Below are positions 1-11,483 of a stretch of 64,000 nucleotides of DNA, in pieces. The stretch spans positions 19,796,001-19,860,000 of the forward strand of contig NC_092312.1 of the NCBI RefSeq assembly GCF_036785885.1, given 5' to 3'. Within the stretch, counting starts at the first letter, position 1. Each line of letters starts with the position of its first letter. The stretch comes from Coffea arabica (lineage: Eukaryota > Streptophyta > Magnoliopsida > Gentianales > Rubiaceae). The translations under genes and the position numbers were made by a program. The notes beneath the pieces were generated by a model. That model was not told the DNA's origin. It did no database searches and worked only from the letters and a program-made list of their open reading frames with translations.

Positions 1-169
1 ACTGGGTAGAGTGGGATGCAGGGAGTAAAAAATATATAGCAGGAGCACGAAAAAGTTTTTCTTTTTTTCTTTTTTTTTTTTTTATAAATAAACTAGAAAT
101 GTTAATACAGCAGTTGCCATAACTCTAGCAAAAGAGGTAGTCAAAGGGAGAGAGTGAAAGGTTGCTTAC

Positions 170-399
170 GAGCCATCGAGATGCTCGGGGTCAAGGAAGC
201 CTGGACCAGTTCTAACACCAGGAATCCATGACTTCTTGGGAGGACGAGCAGCTACCACAACTAATCTCTTTGGAGCAACAGCAGCAGCACCACCGACTCT
301 AGCTGCAGCTGGTGAAGCCAGCAGGGCCTGACTTTTCCTTCCACCAGTCAAGAAGGGAGAGCCCAATCCATTTAGTACTGCAGCAGATGTGGCAGCCAT
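170..399 (-). CDS. LHCB6: Chlorophyll a/b-binding protein CP24 (photosystem II antenna), first exon only
   Basis: Exon 1 starts at the ATG whose complement is 397-399 and runs to a GTAAGC donor at 169-164, so 76 codons plus two bases are visible. The rest of the gene lies off the left edge. The opening [20 protein letters not shown] is an Ala/Ser-rich chloroplast transit peptide typical of CP24. It is followed by the KKSWIPGV and [10 protein letters not shown] blocks that open the mature protein. CP24 is a minor, monomeric antenna of photosystem II in the thylakoid membrane and links the trimeric antenna to the core. The visible mature start differs from the usual family form: RTGPG stands where most members have KGGGN, and His stands where DPEWLDG has Trp. 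This may be a diverged paralogue. The assignment is firm at family level and fairly firm for LHCB6. Confidence 0.85.
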
Positions 400-2559
400 A
401 GTCTCGCTCCCTTTTACTTGTTACCCTTCTCTTACTTTGTGCAGAAAGATTAGCGGTGAACGGTGACACCAAAATATTGTTGGTCTCAAGTTTGTTGGCT
501 ACTAAATGCAGACTTGGCTTGTTATATGGTCATGGGGAAACCTGAGAGGGTAGGGGGAGGATCAAAAGAGGAGCTTCCTGAGGAGCCAAGTAGGATGAGT
601 GAAATCCAACATCTCTGTTGGATAGATTTCGGACCAATGAGATGATGAGCTCCATCTGCACCCACCGTATTTGTCTATTCCACGTGGACCATTCATTCTC
701 CTCTAGTTTTATAGTTAACGCAGTTACTGCTAGATGAATTGAGCTCCCTAAGCATCTAAGGAGGATACTTCGAGATTTTCTCTCTGATCCTCAATATTGT
801 TCACAGGTTTTTGTGATCTTAAAACATGATTTCGTAATTGAACAATCATAGCATACAAAAGCGTGCTAAATTTGAACGTTGGAAGCAACGCTAACAAATA
901 TTCTTTTCTGATAAGAAGAAATTGGCCTTTAAAACATTAACATTTCCAGTCAAGCAGTGAAAATGTTGTCGTTAAAAATCATTCCTGATTTGTGATACCA
1001 AAGCTTTGCACGCGGGGTCAAGATTTAGCAGAAAAAGTGACGGTAATTAAGTGTTCAAACAAAACCAAAAAAATTAGACTAAGAACTGTAATGATACTCT
1101 TGCAAGGTTTTGGAGTGGGTTTGTTCGTGGCACGGTCTATGGATGATCATGAAGCAACGTTACTGCCCATTATCAGATTATTATACGACTGCAAGATTCT
1201 AAATGCAGTAACCCTCTCTGTTTCCTTGATTAAAAGAAAAAAAAAAAAAAGGCCATCTCTGTTGTAAAAGAATTAAGGATGGAATGATGGATCAAGCACT
1301 CAAAACTCATCAAGAAAGACTGCAGGAAGATTTCAGCCTGTCCTGTAAGAGTTTTCGTAATGCTGATATTCTAATATTCTTTAGTCAGAACAGAAGAAGA
1401 CATCATCCCTGCTGATTACTCATTCCTGATTCCTCCATGGGGTACTTGAAAAACAGCAATGGTCACATACGCAACTTACAACAGAAGGGCTGCTCTTCCA
1501 TGCGATTCAGACAAGTTTTCATTGTCTCAAAAACTTGCATGATAAAAAGCCAAAAAAAAAAAATACAAAGAGTTTCGTATTTTGTACTAGTTCTAAACCA
1601 AAAAATGAGCAAAAGCAAAAATAAAAACACTCTGCGTCGTACTAATTTTTCTTTTACTTAATTGTCGCAACTCTCGTTCGGAATTCTAATTGCTTCGTGT
1701 AATTTACTCTTGGAGGAGTTGAAGAATCCTCATGATGCACGAAACGAATCTTTGCTTTTCTCTTTCTATTTCTTTCATATGTCACCAAGTCATTTTATTC
1801 TTTCCTTACTGTTGTTTTAAAGCTATACTGATGCTAACATTCAAGGATCACGGCAATTCCTTCTTGCCTCCATCAAGAACTTATCATGTCAATGGCTTGC
1901 TCCAGTTACCTAGCTGATGCTTCGCTTTACTTCTAAATCTAATTCAAGAAAGACCCGGCCTTTTTCCCATGCGGGCTCTGTTTAAATTGCATCTCAGGCA
2001 CAGTATTGTTAACAAGGTTGAAACTGAAGCAGGGCAACGGAATACCTTGGCTGGTACAAAGGTAAATAGCAACAGATGAATGGCCCTCTGTTGTTTGCCA
2101 ATATTCATCGGTTTAATACTTTAGTGCAAAGGCAAGCTGCGATGCATAATCCTATGGCAGTGCAAAGCTAAGCCTATTAAGTTCCAAATGGGTAAGAACA
2201 GCACTTCAAAAATTTGAAGTACGCAGTGTAATTTACATTTGACCACAGCTATGTAAATTACTGAATGGTCAACTCGATTCAATTTCTATTCGTCGTTTCG
2301 TAGGCATTTTAGAAGTACCAGCAATTTTTAATTCTTCCCTTGCACTATCCTCTCAAGTCTCAATCCACAGCCCCACAACCACTAGCAGTTTGATGTTGTC
2401 GCCACTCGCCACCGGCTACTCACTCAATTCTCAATAGTTCCATTGTCAATGTCAATTTCCTCACCTTTAAACCAAATTTAAGGCCAAATTTAAGCCTTGA
2501 ACCATAGAACAACCTTCAAAGTTTTCAGCTTTATGACCTTGTCCATTTCTTAATCTGGA
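400..2559. other. Intergenic region between CP24 and the PP2C gene
   Basis: The CP24 promoter occupies the left part. The rest is AT-rich single-copy-looking DNA with short A runs (for example near 1240 and 1552). The small open frames here show no family resemblance and have no supporting splice signals. I see no gene or clear transposon. Confidence 0.6.
631..686 (-). promoter_or_regulatory. Possible light-regulated promoter elements of the CP24 gene
   Basis: Reading leftward toward the CP24 start, there is a palindromic G-box CACGTG at 681-686 and a CCAAT box on the plus strand at 634-638, about 280 and 240 bp upstream of the ATG. G-boxes and CCAAT boxes are common in light-regulated antenna promoters. 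I could not place a confident TATA box. This is motif evidence only. Confidence 0.35.
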
Positions 2560-5500
2560 ATGATGGCTGATTGCCTCTGTAGCATTCTCAACTCCCGCGC
2601 TATCACCAGCCTCTCCCTCCTCATCCCTCGCTGTCCACCTCAGAATCCCTTTATTTCCCTCCCAGCTCTTTCCTTTGCCAACCCCAGGGTTCCAAGAAGA
2701 AGGAAAGAAAAGCAACTTTTGTTCTGTATAAGTAATAATGAATCCTCGTCCTCAATTTCTTCCTCATCGAAAATTGACATCATTTCCACCCGTGGTACTG
2801 GCACTAAATTTGCTCTCTTTCCCCACTTGTGCGTTTACCTATCCTTCTATGTCTTATTGGGCTTTTGGATTTAGATTAATTTCGTCTTTCTTTGTGTGTC
2901 TATGAGTCTATGATTATTTGTTAAAGTTAAGGGCTTTGCAGTTGCTTCTTTATCTGATATAGTATCTGTTTGGTTTGTATTTGTGATTTTGTGGATTTTT
3001 GTGGCAGAGCATTCTGATGGTAGTATAGTCTTTCAGTTTGGGGACCCCCGTGAGGCTATGAAGGATGATGAATTAAAGCAATCCAGTTTGAGCAATAAAG
3101 GAGGGGAAAGTGACGGTCAGGTGGAATCTAGGGTGGTGAAGGTTTTGGATGGTGATCACGAGAGGAAGGTTATAGTCAAAAAAATGGAAAGAGAAGTCAG
3201 GGTTCACAGCTCAAATTTGGTCGCTGATAGTGGCACTTCAGGGGTTGTTAGTACTAATGAAGAGAGCAGTACTAGTAGTTTTCTGGAAGGACCTAGTAAA
3301 TCAAGTGAGAAGTTAAATGCTGAAGTGCCTGTTTCTGGTTTAAGTGTAGAAAAAGTTTGGAACGTTTCTAGTTCCGAGTTAAATGCAAATACTCTTATAG
3401 ATGCCGATGATACTCTGTCAACAGTCTCTGTGCTTGAAAAACGTAGTAAAAAAGGAAGTGGCGAAACTTCTGAGGTATTACTTGATGGTAAAGGAGATAA
3501 TGAAGTTCTGCAACAGTTGGTATCTGTGAAGCCTGAGTCGCCTACAGAAGTAACAGATACTGTTCACCAGGAAAGTGATTCCGAGAGTGTTGAACTTCTG
3601 GATTTGCCTGGAGATAGTGAGTCTCATAGTTTAGAATCTGGGATAAATAATATAATCATGGATGATAGCAGTGACAATGACACCATTGAAGTCATGCCTG
3701 TGTCTCCTCAAACTGATGCTGAACCAACTCTTGATGAGGAAGCTGGTTGTATTGCAGTTGACACTTTTGGAGAAGAAGATACATCCATCCAAATATCAGA
3801 GGTCAGCTATGCATTTTATGTTGGTGTTAATATGATCACAGATGCATGTCAATTTTTCTGTTCTCTGCAAGTGTTTGGTGATTTGCATGACATGAGGAAA
3901 TGGTGAAATTTTTGTTATTGGCATTGGATAATTGTTTGGTAAGGTTTATGTTAATTTGGCTGGCTTTCTTGTAAAGTGGCTGGGAACCCAGGTATGACTA
4001 ATTAAAGTATGCAAGTCATAAAACTGAAGCATGTTGAGTGTATTGGGAGGTAGCTTGTATCATACATGCGTTTAGTTTTATCTACCTTTTGAGTTTACTT
4101 CTGACTACACATGCCCCTCCCAATATCATTGCTTAAAAACATGAATTGTCAACAATAACAACCAGTTTTGAGAGCAACATACTTCTCATTTGTGATTATG
4201 ATAGCTGAATTTCATCCTAGTTTACACGCTTTGGCAGATCAAAAGTGACCAGTCAATCGTACTCTCAGAAGCAGGAATAGGTCTGGACAAGTTACAAAGA
4301 AGTGACAATTCTGAAAGATCAAGTCTTGAAATCATACAATTGGAATCCCCGGAAGTTCCAGTGGATGGGTATCCCGCTCAATCTCGCTTATAAGATGCTT
4401 CAGTTATCCATTTTTGTGCTCTTGTGTTAACAATTTGAACGACTATCTTCATTAATAAGATGTCCTTTGTAGTCAATATAATGCTGGGAAAAATATGAAC
4501 GGTATTAGGAAAGACTTTCTTCTTTAGGAAAGGAATTATCCAGTTTGTGAATCAGTTTTTCTTTCCCTAGTGAGAACCAGTCATTGCATTTCCCTCACTA
4601 TGAGCAATTTTGACATTTTTCCGCATAGCTTTGGTGCTGCTTTTACTAATATTGCCCGGTTGATGTTTCAGAAATCAGAGAGTTGTATCTTGGGTTAAAT
4701 GAGCATGTAATTAATTATGTTTCTTCCTTTTTTTTTGGTTCAATTCTTAACAGTGAGGAAATCCCCATAGCAGAAATTGTTTTATCATCTGCTGCTGCAT
4801 TGTTGCCACATCCCGCTAAGGTACATCTTGCATTTACACAATCTGGCGACAGTTTATGTTTTAAATTAGAAGAACAATGTTTTGGTTTTATATCTGAACA
4901 TCACTTGTTAGGTCCTCTGGATAGCCCCTTTTAAGTGGTTTTCTGTTTGCAAACCTCCATGGCATTGCTTTAAAGCACGTTCCTGGTTTGGCAAAGAATT
5001 ATCTATATATAGTTAGGAAATTATAAAGGGAATGAACTGCTGCGATTCAATCAATTATAATTTGAGTCCCCATTGGTTCTTTCTGGTTCTCGAATGTCTT
5101 GGCTTTAGCAATTGATTGGAACTTTTAATAGAATAATAAATAAGTTATTAGCCTGTCTTTGTTATGATAGTAAACTTTGTTATGCAGTAAGTGATTCAAT
5201 AGAAAATAATTTTCAGCTATTGACGGGTGGAGAGGATGCATACTTTATCTCTGGCCGATATTGGTTGGGAATAGCAGATGGGGTTGGCCGATGGTCGGAT
5301 CGCGGTAAGCTCCCTATTATTATTTTGCACTGTTTGCAGAACCTGTAATGAGTTGGCTTCTTTTTTTTTTTTTTAACTTCTAATCTTTTTTACTGGTCTC
5401 TCTCATATGAACATGTGATCACTACAACTATTTCTTCTAAGGCAATTTTTCAGAGTTTTCAAGACGGCTAGTTTTGCCTCTGCAGAAAGAATAATGCAGT

Positions 5501-7392
5501 GTCGTTTGTCCAAACAGCTCAGTTATCCAGTTGAACAAGAGCAGCCATGTTTCTTCATGGAATTTTTATGGAATTTCAATTGAGAGTTGAATCAGTTTAT
5601 GTCTACTTGTTCAGGTATTGATGCAGGAGTTTATGCCAGGGAACTCATGGAGAATTGTGAAAAGATTGTCTCAGAGGGCAACGGATCCATAACTATAGGA
5701 AGAGGAAGAAGAAGAGTAAGAGTAAGAGCCACCCCAGAAGAGGTCCTTAGTTTAAGTGTTGCTGAGTCCCAGTCTCCTGGATCCTCAACTGTGTTGGTTG
5801 CTCACTTTGATGGTCAGGTATAGTGTCTCATGACTTCAGAGTTTCTTTCTGGCTTAACTTTTGCTGCCTGTGATATATAGATCCTGAATAAGAATTTGAT
5901 CTGTCGTATTTTCCTCACACTGTTCCTTCAACTGATAACACAGTTTGCACTTAATCGCAAGTATTTAAACATATTAATTATACATTTATGAAACCCATTT
6001 GCCAATCAATATAAATTACCACATAGGGTCTACACGATTATAAGTCGATCATGACAATGTACAACGTACGTAGAATGGCCCCAAAATATGACACGACTCA
6101 ATTGCCATACAAGTAGATGTAGCATCACATCATACCTAGTTTATAAAATATCTAATGATGGTGATGGAATTGATATGGATATCCATTCCCAAAGAACTGA
6201 TTTTGCATCAGAACTGATGAGCATATTTGCTTCATAGTTGTAATAAGCCCCAACTGAAAAATGCTTTTCAAGCACCTCTGGAGCTGATCTGATGTTAACT
6301 TGTACTTGCTGACAGGCCCTTCATGTGGTTAATATTGGAGATTCTGGATTTCTAATACTCAGAAATGGTGTGGTTTTCGAAAGGTCACATCGGATGACCT
6401 ACAAGTTCAATTTCCCATATCAGATTCAAAGGGGCCATGACCCATCCGAACTTTTGGAGGTGTGTTGTTGCAAACTCAATCCTTCTGATACATTAATAAA
6501 TAGCTGTAGATATCCACAACAACTCGATGAAAGGTAAGTTTTGAATATGTTCTGCTTCAGGAGTACGAGATTGAATTGGAGGAGGGTGACGTTATCATTA
6601 TTGCAACAGACGGACTCTTTGACAATTTGTATGAGCAAGAGATAGTATCAATAGTCTCAGCTTCATTGAGCGCTGGTAGACGACCAAAGGTCTGCTGCAT
6701 CTTGATCAAGATTTCTGAGTTTTGATGAGATCCGGACAGAAAAATTAGCTAATCTCTCTCTCCATGCTCCACCACTTGCAAATTCGGCATTGTTTTAGCA
6801 TGAAATGACCCATGAGAAATAGCTCCCTCAGCTGTGACCCAGTCAAACTGAGTGCGTTAGCAAGAGGGCCCTTCATTCTCTTTCTCCGTTGTTTGTCTTC
6901 TCTTATGCTTACCTGGGGAGAGGGGGAGGGAGGTGGCTGCTTGGGGCGTTTAGTAGGGAACCGACCCAACTCCGGGCCGCTCATTATTCAGCATCCTTGT
7001 GCAATGCAATATCACGTAATTTCCCAGGGCACACATTTGCAAGCGTTGTGGTTCCTGCCAATTTGTTTAACCTGCAACTGCATGCTTGTGAAACATTCAT
7101 TGTACGACCTAGGATTTCATTTGCGACACTTCCACGTTCCATTCAAGGTTCTTCACAGTTTCTTAGCATGCTCTGATTCTGTTCAATTCAATTGGTTTAG
7201 AGAATTGCGGAAATGTTGGCGGCAGGAGCACAAGAGGTGGGCAGATCCTCTACCGAAAGAAGTCCGTTTACCGATGCAGCTCGCGCAGCTGGCGATCCAA
7301 CGCGCAAAGGTGGGAAGCTTGATGACGTAACTGTGATTGTATCATTGGTCCGAAAGGAATACAGCAGCCATGGCCATGTGTTGCGATCTTGA
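2560..7392 (+). CDS. Plastid-type protein phosphatase 2C (AtPP2C62 / At4g33500-like)
   Basis: Nine coding exons: 2560-2794, 3008-3801, 4238-4368, 4754-4820, 5217-5304, 5615-5817, 6316-6459, 6561-6689 and 7201-7392. All introns are GT-AG. The exons sum to 1983 nt, giving 660 residues, with phase kept throughout. Residues 1-70 are rich in Ser, Arg and Pro and look like a chloroplast transit peptide. Residues 79-385 are an acidic, Ser/Glu/Asp-rich low-complexity region. The phosphatase domain spans about 410-655, with [18 protein letters not shown] (metal-binding Asp), [14 protein letters not shown] and [12 protein letters not shown] in the expected order. It should be a Mg/Mn-dependent Ser/Thr phosphatase; its substrate is unknown. 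An Arg-rich stretch ([10 protein letters not shown]) sits inside the domain in exon 6. The first of two adjacent Met codons was taken as the start. Confidence 0.9.
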
Positions 7393-7612
7393 TGTTCAAC
7401 AACTCTAGCTTCTGTCATCATCATCATATCATGTTGTATCATATTCAAACTGACATCAAGAAAACTCTCTGTGCTGTTGTGGTGTATATAATCCTGAAGT
7501 AGTTTTCCATAGACAGATTATTGATAAATAGCACGATTGATTGGCTGTATGTATAGCGCAGCGCACGCATAAACGTTTCTGGAGAGTGGATTTCATCTGT
7601 ATACCCAATAAT

Positions 7613-7618
7613 AATAAA
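7613..7618 (+). terminator. Candidate polyadenylation signal of the PP2C gene
   Basis: An AATAAA hexamer lies about 220 bp past the PP2C stop, in an AT-rich stretch. The position is normal for a plant near-upstream element. It is inferred from sequence only. Confidence 0.4.
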
Positions 7619-8170
7619 GTATTCTGTTCTAGTACATCATCACCATTGATTTTCAGACGCTAAATGATGTGGGCCAGCGATCAGGAGACTCCGAATTGGA
7701 GACTAACATAATACATCGCTCGAAAAAAAAAAAAAATTTATGATTGCGCATGAAATCGAAAATCGTGTAGTAGGTAGAATCTTATCATGCATTTTCTCCT
7801 TTCTTTTCCGGCCACGGACTATGAAAAGAAAAGAAAAGAAAAGTAAAACACATGATGGTCCGACGACGCAATATTTCATGGCAGGCAGGCAGGCAACCGA
7901 AAAGTGAAATTACTTTGGTGGACTTGGGCCCTTTTAGCGTTCGTGATTAACGGCATCCATCTCATCTGTTGCCTTGTTGGCAGTGCATGGCCCGGTGGAG
8001 GTCCGGAATAAAGATGCATTTCCTTCTTGTTTACGAACAAGTAGTAGTAGTAACTCATGAGATTGGCATTGCACGCACGCGCCATAATTTCAATCGTGAT
8101 AATCATATCGGTGGCCTGTGCATGGTGGGGAAAAGGAAGAAGAATGAAAATATGAGAGCAAGCCAACCAG

Positions 8171-8196
8171 CCCCCCCCCCCCCCCCCCCCCCCCCC
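8171..8196 (+). repeat. Poly-C homopolymer, 26 bases
   Basis: An uninterrupted run of 26 C is followed at once by an A-rich run. The copy number is likely to vary, and the length may be an assembly estimate. Confidence 0.9.
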
Positions 8197-9702
8197 AAAA
8201 ACAAAAAAAAAAAGGGACGAATTAAGAAGAAAAAAGTTTGGAAAGAAAAGGGGCGCACAACTGCACAACCCATGAGAAAAGGCTAAAACTTGTCATGATT
8301 AAGAAAGGTGGACTTTTTAAATTTACCCATTCAGACCGACTGGCAGAGGACTAGCACCATCATGTCATGTACCATCAAGCATTCTCTGTCAAAGGTTTCA
8401 AGAGTCAGTCAAGAACAGACCTTTCATGAACGTTTCACCAAATTCACACGTTCAAATCTTTTTATGTGCGGGACCAACTATAAGGCACAAGGAGTAGAAA
8501 TGCAGAATACAACCACTGAGTTTGTTTGGCTCAACGGTTCCTTGAATGGCAGATGGGAGTTCAAATTTTACTTACAAAAAGAAAAAAATTAAAAGATTGT
8601 ATCATAGCACTCTCTTGATCTAATCAGGTCTGAAAATAAAAAGGGATGTAAAAGAAATAACAACAAAGAAAGAAATGTGCTATCAAAATAAATTGATCCC
8701 TTTCAGAAACAAACATATAATAATACAATGTCCCCGGACTAAGATCACTTGCCAATTGGAGTGACCTTTTCCCACTGGCCACTGCTTAAGCATGAAGAAG
8801 GGCCAAATTTGGAATCTTCTTGTGAAGTCTGTAGGACTTCCATGATTTTATTCTGCATTTGAAAGTTAATGAGTTGTGTGAATGCATGGGGTGAAAATGA
8901 TTAATGGAAACTCTTTTTTTTTTTTTTTTTTGGTTTAATTCAAAAAAGTTTGGATAGTTTTAATTCAATAGTTTTAAGCATCAATTTGAAACATTATTGA
9001 CAATGTTGAATATTTGCTTGTCATTCAAAATATTTGATTAGGCTATGGGCTTTCGAGACAAATTCACCGCCATCCGTCACAAAACGGGTGGTTAATATTA
9101 TATTAATATAAAATAAAGTGAAATGGGTGTTTTATTTGGTGGTAGCGGGAGTGTGACATTATTGTGGAGACTGAGATTTGACCAATTTGGCGGATGCCAA
9201 ATCAAATTCAACATGCGCCGCATAAATGCTAGTAAAATAAGGTACTGAGATAAAGGGCTCGGCGTTGGGGGCCCAAACCCAATGATTAATTCCAGAATGA
9301 GCATTCCATGATCTTTTATGCTAGTAACAAAAAAGGGTGCGAGTCCGCGTTAATCTCGCTTTAAAGTTATTTTTTTTAAGGCCTAGCTTTTTCTTTTTGG
9401 TTAAACCCCTAGTTTGATTGCAGTTCTCCGACAAAAATTTTTTTATGTTTTTTATAAATATATTTTTCAATCACTTTTTTATCTCACATAAATGCATTTT
9501 TCAATCACTTTTTTAATTCGCATGCATCAGATTGTCGTGATACATTTTTTTTTTTTTTAATAAAAACTCCAAAAAAATAAACAGAATCTAAAAGGGCGTG
9601 ACATGTTGCAGCACAAGTGGCAATTATGCATGGGCCTTGCTGTTTTTCGAAGAAAGAGGTTAGCAATAGCATCAAATCTTTTCCATATTGCATGCTTGGG
9701 CT

Positions 9703-9725
9703 GGGGGGGGGGGGGGGGGGGGGGG
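9703..9725 (+). repeat. Poly-G homopolymer, 23 bases
   Basis: An uninterrupted run of 23 G. It has G-quadruplex potential, and its length may be unreliable. Confidence 0.9.
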
Positions 9726-10105
9726 TGGCGTTAGCTTTATAAGGGAGATTTGATGGCAGTATATGTTCGGGGCAAATGTTTTGGGCGAGTGTGACGAGGA
9801 ACAGTGGAGATTCTCTTCAATTAGCTGCCTGCCACTTGGCAATTTCTTTCCCCTGAAACAAGAGGGCAGGTCAAAGTTAACCATTCCGTAGCACGAATTG
9901 TGGTGCCTTTTGTCCCCAGTTCAACTTCAGCCCGTCCAGTAAATGTAGTGCATGTTTATATTCGAATCCAAATTACATTTTGATTAAGTAAAGCAAGTGA
10001 AGATTGTCGCCGTGTTGCTCTTCGTAATGACCATCTCGTTTGACTGATTTTGACTAATGCGCTTAAACAATCCTCCATCTTTCTGTCTCTGATTATCCCT
10101 TTTTT

Positions 10106-10565
10106 GGTTAATTGCAAAATACCCCCTTGAACTTTCTTTGAGTTACAAAGTGTCACCCGAACAATCTATTTCAGCACTATACATTCTCCCATCTGTCAAT
10201 TATTTCGTGATCTACTTCAATCAATTCGTGATGTCAATTATTTCGTGATTATCAACTCGTCCCCTAGGAAATTTAATGCGTAAAAAGTTCTTGAGATTAT
10301 GTATGTGACAAAAATGTCATTTTACCTCCTCCACAGCCTAACATAACCTCTGTGTATGTGTATATATATGATTCATGTCTTTTACATGCAGAGAAATATG
10401 TTGAATTTGTGTGGGAAAAGAAAAGAAAAGAACTTCCGATATGCCTAAATAACTCGTTCGTAGAGAGATCGGCATTTTGTCCACTTAACGAAATCCATGA
10501 ACATCATAGTCCAAGGGCAATTTAGCAATGTGAAGAAAGTTTAGAACGATAGTTTGCAATTAACC
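10106..10565. mobile_element. Short inverted-repeat element (MITE-like)
   Basis: The left end GGTTAATTGCAAAATAC and the right end, ending in TTTGCAATTAACC, are inverted copies. The inner arms resemble each other loosely (CTTGAACTTTCTTT against AAGAAAGTTTAGAACG). There is no coding potential and I could not define a target-site duplication. The text type (CCCCCTTGAACTTT) matches a common class of non-coding plant MITEs. Confidence 0.5.
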
Positions 10566-10754
10566 GTTTTGCCAAAGTATGTTTATACATATGTTTATGT
10601 GATATAATCCCTTTTGTCAGTCTCAGTAAAAATTTCAACCATCTTTGTCATTGTGATGTTAATGAGTATTTTAGATATAAAGTTCAAAGTGTGGGTTAAG
10701 AACTTGGGACTACTACCACTCCTCACTATTTTTCCAATCCAACGGTAGTCAACC

Positions 10755-10962
10755 CTAGTTCTAGGGTTACAAATGAGTCGAGTCAAATCGAATTTTGATT
10801 TAATTGAATTAAGTTTTGGCTTAATTATATCAAATTTAATATTTTTTTAGTTCGAGTTCGAGCTCAAATTCAATTTGGCTAGATCGAGCATATATTGATC
10901 GAATTCGAATCGAATTTTGACTTGAACCGCTCACAAGTAACTCGATTCATTTGCAATCCTAT
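10755..10962. mobile_element. hAT-like MITE with imperfect terminal inverted repeats
   Basis: The left end AGGGTTACAAATGAGTCGAG is matched in inverted form by ACTCGATTCATTTGCAATCC at the right. The interior is full of TCGA and TTCGA words in both directions. It is a typical small non-autonomous element with no coding capacity. The superfamily is inferred from style, not from a transposase. Confidence 0.5.
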
Positions 10963-11186
10963 TCAGGCGCTAATTACCCTTTCTACTCTTAAATGTTGTC
11001 CTTAGCAAAAAAAAGAAAAGAAATTACCACTAAAAACGAAAAGTATTTTCTTCCAATTTGCAAACAAACAAGCCATCCTGGTACGTTTGGACATGAACCG
11101 AAACTTTTCAAAACTCAAAGCGATTCCAGTGGCACAATCCCAAACTCCAAACGTTAAATTGGACCACCCACTTCCCTTTACCCCAC

Positions 11187-11320
11187 CACGTGTCCCCGGA
11201 CTGTTATTCCCACGCCACACATCCCTCCATCATCATATCAGACCCATTTTCTCTTCTTCAAAGCCCAAGAGTTAAAACGGCAAAGGGCCCCACGCCAACC
11301 CTCTTTATGACTCCTATATA
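11187..11320 (+). promoter_or_regulatory. LTPG promoter: ABRE/G-box and TATA box
   Basis: CACGTGTC at 11187-11194 is an ABRE-type G-box. TATATA at 11315-11320 is a good TATA box, about 165 bp before the ATG, with a pyrimidine-rich leader downstream. ABRE-type boxes are common upstream of abscisic-acid-responsive genes, so stress or ABA control is plausible but is inferred. Confidence 0.5.
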
Positions 11321-11483
11321 GCCCCTCGGGACTCCAAGACCGTCTCGTCTCATTAGTCCACTGCTACTCCCCACTGCCGTATTTCCCTCTGCATTTCCTT
11401 AACCAAAAAGCAAGGACCAAATCCCACTTGAGATTGAGAAAGAGAAAGATAGTACTAGTACTTCAAAAAGAAGAAGAAGAAAT

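Larger units (their letters stand above)
7619..11180. other. Intergenic region between PP2C and LTPG, with decayed repeats
   Basis: There is no recognisable gene. It holds a 26-base C run (8171-8196), a 23-base G run (9703-9725), several T runs, a decayed MITE-like patch near 9420-9560 with a repeated TTTTTCAATCACTTTTTT, and two inverted-repeat elements listed separately (10106-10565 and 10755-10962). The open frames here are compositional noise. Confidence 0.55.

Noticed and set aside
6812-7330. 172-codon open frame on the plus strand in the PP2C gene
   Set aside because: It spans PP2C intron 8 and reads exon 9 in the wrong frame. The correct frame of exon 9 gives the conserved [12 protein letters not shown] end.
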